Shown here piece after piece: positions 6,510-8,781 of a stretch of 8,781 nucleotides of DNA (positions within the stretch are counted from its first letter, which is position 1; each line of letters begins with the position of its first letter). The position numbers and the translations under genes were made by a program. This DNA is from Citrobacter sp. (GTDB lineage: Bacteria; Pseudomonadota; Gammaproteobacteria; Enterobacterales; Enterobacteriaceae). The DNA lies in contig DXKH01000144.1 in assembly GCA_019415335.1 (NCBI GenBank), forward strand, positions 1 to 8,781, in the 5' to 3' direction. A model generated the notes under the pieces. That model was not told the DNA's origin and searched no databases. It saw only the letters and a list, made by a program, of their open reading frames with translations.

Positions 6510-6535
6510 GTTGTCTATGGACAATCATGGACAAC
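6510..6535. promoter_or_regulatory. putative operator: TTGTC/GACAA repeats upstream of the regulator gene
   Basis: Three half-sites occur within 26 nt: TTGTC at 6511-6515, GACAA at 6520-6524, and GACAA at 6530-6534. The first two form a TTGTC-N4-GACAA palindrome. The second and third belong to direct repeats ATGGACAA (6517-6524 and 6527-6534) exactly 10 nt apart, one helical turn. GTTGTC (6510-6515) and GACAAC (6530-6535) also form an outer inverted repeat. The cluster ends 22 nt before the regulator start codon and lies just downstream of the predicted transcription start. This is a natural place for autorepression by the GntR-type protein. The repeats are seen directly; the binding partner is inferred. 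Confidence 0.6.
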
Positions 6536-6544
6536 TTCAAGCGT

Positions 6545-6550
6545 ATAGTA
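6545..6550 (-). promoter_or_regulatory. candidate -10 box of the PTS operon promoter
   Basis: On the minus strand TACTAT (4 of 6 matches to TATAAT) would place the transcript start near 6538. No good -35 hexamer lies 16-18 nt upstream, which is common in activator-dependent promoters. The CRP-like site at 6569-6590 is centred about 41.5 nt upstream of this start. An alternative is TTGAAG (6535-6540) with TAGACA (6512-6517) at 17-nt spacing, giving a start near 6505; its -10 is weaker (3 of 6). Confidence 0.4.
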
Positions 6551-6568
6551 GGTGAACAGGCGAAAAAG

Positions 6569-6590
6569 AGGATCGAAGCGTCTCACATTT
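6569..6590 (-). promoter_or_regulatory. candidate CRP site, proximal copy
   Basis: Read on the minus strand, AAATGTGA-N6-TCGATCCT has a perfect left half of the CRP consensus (AAATGTGA) and a poor right half. Its centre (6579.5) is about 41.5 nt upstream of the start predicted from the TACTAT box, the classical class II position. It is half of a larger inverted arrangement with the site at 6615-6636. Catabolite control of a sugar PTS operon would be expected, but binding is inferred. Confidence 0.45.
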
Positions 6591-6614
6591 TAGGGGACCA
6601 AATCGTGATCAAAA

Positions 6615-6636
6615 AAATGTGACGTGAGTCGATATT
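6615..6636 (+). promoter_or_regulatory. candidate CRP site, distal inverted copy
   Basis: On the plus strand AAATGTGA-N6-TCGATATT again joins a perfect CRP left half to a TCGAT right half. It is the mirror copy of the proximal site: nine plus five bases are identical while the six central bases differ. Relative to the predicted start near 6538 its centre would be at about -87.5. No -10-like sequence lies at a matching distance toward nikR, so it probably serves the PTS operon if it works at all. Confidence 0.4.
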
Positions 6637-6651
6637 TGGCAGAAGTCTACT

Positions 6652-6674
6652 GCGCCGTCAGGAAATAACGGCGC
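6652..6674 (-). terminator. hairpin after nikR, probable nik operon terminator
   Basis: A perfect 7-bp inverted repeat, GCGCCGT (6652-6658) and ACGGCGC (6668-6674), with a 9-nt loop begins 11 nt beyond the nikR stop codon. The stem is GC-rich, but the minus-strand sequence after it (AGTAGACTTCTGCC) has only a broken T content, so termination may be weak or need a factor. It separates the nik operon from the PTS operon, which runs in the same direction. Confidence 0.5.
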
Positions 6675-6685
6675 GTTGGGAGGTG

Positions 6686-8781
<2,096 letters not shown>

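Overview
The window is chromosomal DNA from Escherichia coli or a very close relative (Escherichia/Shigella). Both ends are recognisable E. coli backbone. The left end carries the 3' part of yhhJ, an ABC-2 export permease gene. The right end carries the distal nickel-uptake operon nikC(partial)-nikD-nikE-nikR, whose proteins match the K-12 versions as far as I can recall them. From memory, K-12 has rhsB and small accessory genes between nikR and yhhJ. Here that slot holds a sugar-PTS operon, so it looks like a variable locus with alternative cargo. No other organism or replicon is suggested, and I see no tRNA, rRNA, CRISPR array or insertion sequence.

Layout: 1-778 (+) is the end of yhhJ. 779-886 holds two REP palindromes facing each other between convergent genes. 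887-6487 (all -) is the accessory operon, listed here in its direction of transcription: GntR/HutC-type regulator (6487-5741), PTS EIIA (5716-5243), EIIB (5246-4965), EIIC of the galactitol family (4888-3530), FGGY-family sugar kinase (3537-2029), a dedicated HPr (2039-1770), and a class II ketose-bisphosphate aldolase (1738-887). The genes overlap by 4, 8 and 11 nt or lie 24-76 nt apart, so one transcript is likely. 6488-6685 is a 198-nt control region. 6686-8781 (-) is the nik operon end.

Working model (inference): a sugar is taken up and phosphorylated by EIIA-EIIB-EIIC, using the operon's HPr or the housekeeping one together with chromosomal EI. The FGGY kinase would add a second phosphate and the aldolase would split the bisphosphate into DHAP plus an aldehyde (phosphate). 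No dehydrogenase, isomerase or PfkB-type phosphofructokinase is present. This favours a ketose, or a sugar needing no oxidation, over a hexitol as substrate. The exact substrate cannot be read from the sequence.

The most interesting non-coding signal lies upstream of the regulator gene. Two inverted copies of AAAATGTGA-N6-TCGAT (a perfect CRP left half-site with a degenerate right half) flank a 22-nt core. The proximal copy is centred about 41.5 nt upstream of the start predicted from a TACTAT -10 box. A cluster of TTGTC/GACAA repeats lies just downstream, where a GntR-type repressor could act. This would be a CRP-activated, self-repressed catabolic promoter.
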